DNA from: Balneolaceae bacterium
Lineage (GTDB): Bacteria; Bacteroidota; Rhodothermia; Balneolales; Balneolaceae
Assembly: GCA_007127395.1 (NCBI GenBank)
Contig: SKZL01000176.1
Span: 1-7,338 of the forward strand
Reading direction: 5' to 3'
DNA: 7,338 nt
Part shown: positions 5,479 through 7,338 of the stretch, piece after piece
Numbering within the stretch: position 1 is the stretch's first letter
Layout of the letters: every line of letters begins with the position of its first letter
The notes under the pieces: model-generated
What the model saw: only the letters and a program-made list of their open reading frames with translations
Databases searched by the model: none
What the model was told of the DNA's origin: nothing
Translations under genes and position numbers: made by a program

Positions 5479-7338
5479 ATGCTTAATCATTTCAATTTTT
5501 CCCCAAAAAGTTTTCGGGGCAGGCAATTCATTTTGCCCCTCTTTTTCCTTTTTTTTATCACTATTCTGCCATTTCAATCCATGGCACAGACTATTGAAGG
5601 CCGGGTTCTGGATGCGGCCACTCAACAGCCGCTTGAAGGTGCAACTATATTGGAAACCGGAACAACAAATGGTACTGCTACAGACAGTGAGGGGAATTTC
5701 AATCTCTCACTCATATCCGAATCAGCCGAACTGACCATCAGCTTTGTCGGTTTTCAAACACGCCAGGTTGCAATCGCTGAACCGGGCTCATTTCTGATTA
5801 TTCAACTTGAGGAGCAAGTCATACTGAGTGGTGAGATATTTGTACGAGCTCTGCGGGTTGACGACTCGACCCCCATTGCATACAGCAATGTAACTCGGGC
5901 AGATATTGAATCCAGAAATATGGGACAGGACATCCCCTACCTGGTCCGAACAACTCCCTCAGTCGTATTCACCTCCGATGCCGGTGCCGGTATCGGCTAT
6001 ACCGGTTTCAGGGTGAGAGGCGTTGATCCCGGACGTATCAATGTCACTATTAACGGCATCCCGTTAAATGATTCGGAATCGCACGGTGTATTTTGGGTAA
6101 ATATGCCCGATCTGGCATCATCCACACAAAATATTCAGATTCAGCGTGGTGTCGGTACATCCACCCATGGTGCCGGTGCCTTTGGAGCTACCATGAATCT
6201 GCAGACGGCTATTATGAATCCCGACCCATACGCTGAAATCAATACCGGTTTGGGTGCATTTGGCTCAAGAACTGCAAATGTTCAACTTGGGTCCGGTTTG
6301 ATGGATAATGGCTGGCAATTTGAAGGACGGGTTTCCAAGATCGATTCAGATGGCTATATCGACCGGGCCACATCAGACCTGCGATCCTTTTATATCTCAG
6401 GATCAAGACATGGAGAACGAAGCTTGTTGAAAATGGATCTTATTTCCGGTGAAGAGGTAACTTACCAGGCGTGGAACGGTGTTCCGGAACCGATTTTGAA
6501 CAATGATTCCGCACAACTTGAGTCCTATATCAGCAATCTCTTTCTGGGAAGCGACGATGCATCACACTGGCGATCCAATATCGGTAACAGGCGTTTCAAT
6601 GAATTCACTTATGAGAATCAGGTAGATAATTACAAACAGGATCACTATCAGCTTCATTACTCCTACAGGATTACAGACAACTGGATTGCCAATACCTCTC
6701 TGCACTATACCTATGGCAGGGGATATTTTGAGCAGTTCAGAAGAAATGACCGGTTGAGCTCATACAATATTGATCCTGTTATGATTGGTGACCAAACGAT
6801 CAGCAGAAGTGATTTGGTTCGACGGCGATGGCTCGAAAACCACTTCTACGGCGCTGTGTTCTCCTCTCAGATCGACCGTCAGGATGAGTGGTCTTTTACA
6901 TTGGGTGGTGGGTATAATGAATATGACGGGGATCACTTCGGTGAAGTGATCTGGGCCAGATTTGCCGGTGACAGTGATCTGGGCGACCGCTATTACGATA
7001 ACAACGGATTCAAAACTGATTTCAACATTTACGGAAAACTGAACTATTATCTGAACCCATCACTCAACCTATTTGCAGATCTGCAGTACCGATCTGTTCA
7101 ATATCGCTTTCTGGGGTTGAGAGTAGATGGCGTGACAGGTGATGTCAGCGATGTTTCACAACGCGATCGGATCCAATTCTTTAATCCGAAAACAGGGGTG
7201 GTCTATCGGTTTGCAGAAGTCCATCGAGCTTTTGCATCATTTTCGGTTGGAGGGAAAGAGCCCACCCGCCGCGATTATGTGGAATCAACGATTGAGAGCC
7301 GGCCCGATCCTGAACGTCTCTACGATTTTGAACTCGGC
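5479..7338 (+). CDS. TonB-dependent outer-membrane receptor, probable thiamin importer, 3'-truncated
   Basis: This gene encodes an outer-membrane, TonB-energised gated barrel. The first 620 codons are present and open to the right edge; I expect roughly 100-200 more residues. The signal peptide covers 1-36 with likely cleavage at SMA-QT. A CarboxypepD_reg-like beta-sandwich follows at about 38-115 (IEGRVLDAATQQPLEGA). The plug is about 125-243, with GFRVRG (176-181), NGIPLND (192-198) and QRGVGTSTHGAGAFG from 222. The barrel follows with alternating aromatic strands; TYQAWNGVPE (328-337) and the late GGKEPTRRDYVES segment look typical of this receptor type. The start at 5479 is fixed by the GAAGGAGG site and the signal peptide. 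The TPP riboswitch upstream points to thiamin or a phosphorylated or precursor form as substrate, as for predicted OMR1/OMthi receptors. Family membership is secure; substrate is inferred from regulation. No SusD-like partner is visible, and it does not look like a SusC. Confidence 0.92.
   Translation, partial: MLNHFNFSPKSFRGRQFILPLFFLFFITILPFQSMAQTIEGRVLDAATQQPLEGATILETGTTNGTATDSEGNFNLSLISESAELTISFVGFQTRQVAIAEPGSFLIIQLEEQVILSGEIFVRALRVDDSTPIAYSNVTRADIESRNMGQDIPYLVRTTPSVVFTSDAGAGIGYTGFRVRGVDPGRINVTINGIPLNDSESHGVFWVNMPDLASSTQNIQIQRGVGTSTHGAGAFGATMNLQTAIMNPDPYAEINTGLGAFGSRTANVQLGSGLMDNGWQFEGRVSKIDSDGYIDRATSDLRSFYISGSRHGERSLLKMDLISGEEVTYQAWNGVPEPILNNDSAQLESYISNLFLGSDDASHWRSNIGNRRFNEFTYENQVDNYKQDHYQLHYSYRITDNWIANTSLHYTYGRGYFEQFRRNDRLSSYNIDPVMIGDQTISRSDLVRRRWLENHFYGAVFSSQIDRQDEWSFTLGGGYNEYDGDHFGEVIWARFAGDSDLGDRYYDNNGFKTDFNIYGKLNYYLNPSLNLFADLQYRSVQYRFLGLRVDGVTGDVSDVSQRDRIQFFNPKTGVVYRFAEVHRAFASFSVGGKEPTRRDYVESTIESRPDPERLYDFELG

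Noticed and set aside
5581..5583. Internal ATG at 5581 as the receptor start
   Set aside because: It falls at the end of the signal peptide (the Met of SMA). The ATG at 5479 has a strong ribosome site and restores the complete export signal.
5434..5625. Minus-strand 63-residue frame across the receptor leader and signal peptide
   Set aside because: It is antisense to the ribosome-site hairpin and the receptor signal peptide. No domain or start signal supports it.
1..7338. CRISPR arrays, tRNA or rRNA genes, insertion sequences, attachment sites
   Set aside because: I read both strands and saw no regularly spaced direct repeats, no transposase or integrase coding sequence, no terminal inverted repeats flanking a gene, and no tRNA-like or rRNA sequence.

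Overview
This window looks like chromosomal DNA from a member of the Bacteroidota or a close relative such as Balneolota. The evidence is a TonB-dependent receptor with an N-terminal CarboxypepD_reg-like domain, short lipoprotein-type signal sequences, a weakly Bacteroidota-like promoter, and genes mostly without strong Shine-Dalgarno sites. The phylum is inferred from gene style. I did no database search. The window holds four protein genes, two of them cut by the window edges, and one clear regulatory RNA.

Layout: (1) 1-2739, plus strand: the C-terminal three quarters of SMC, the chromosome condensation ATPase. Its N-terminal Walker A head lies upstream of the window. (2) 2740-2866: a convergent intergenic gap with a C/G-run foldback. 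(3) 2867-3805, minus: a small TPR-repeat lipoprotein of unknown partner. (4) 3806-3982: a gap between two minus-strand genes, with a short GC hairpin. (5) 3983-5242, minus: an exported M28-family zinc aminopeptidase with a C-terminal PDZ domain. (6) 5243-5478: a divergent regulatory region with a promoter candidate, a well-conserved TPP (thiamin pyrophosphate) riboswitch, and a hairpin that can bury the downstream ribosome binding site. (7) 5479-7338, plus: a TonB-dependent outer-membrane receptor that runs off the right edge with its frame still open.

The functional centre is regions 6 and 7. A TPP riboswitch in front of a TonB-dependent receptor is the known signature of the predicted outer-membrane thiamin importer of Bacteroidetes (called OMR1 or OMthi in comparative-genomic and Bacteroides work). 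When cytoplasmic TPP is plentiful, the aptamer should fold and the leader should hide the Shine-Dalgarno sequence, lowering receptor synthesis. Inner-membrane transport (PnuT) and thiamin pyrophosphokinase genes would be expected beyond the right edge. The SMC, TPR and peptidase genes show no evident link to thiamin. I found no sign of a wholly new system. The most rewarding items are the complete riboswitch with its readable expression platform and the intergenic GC-rich foldback.
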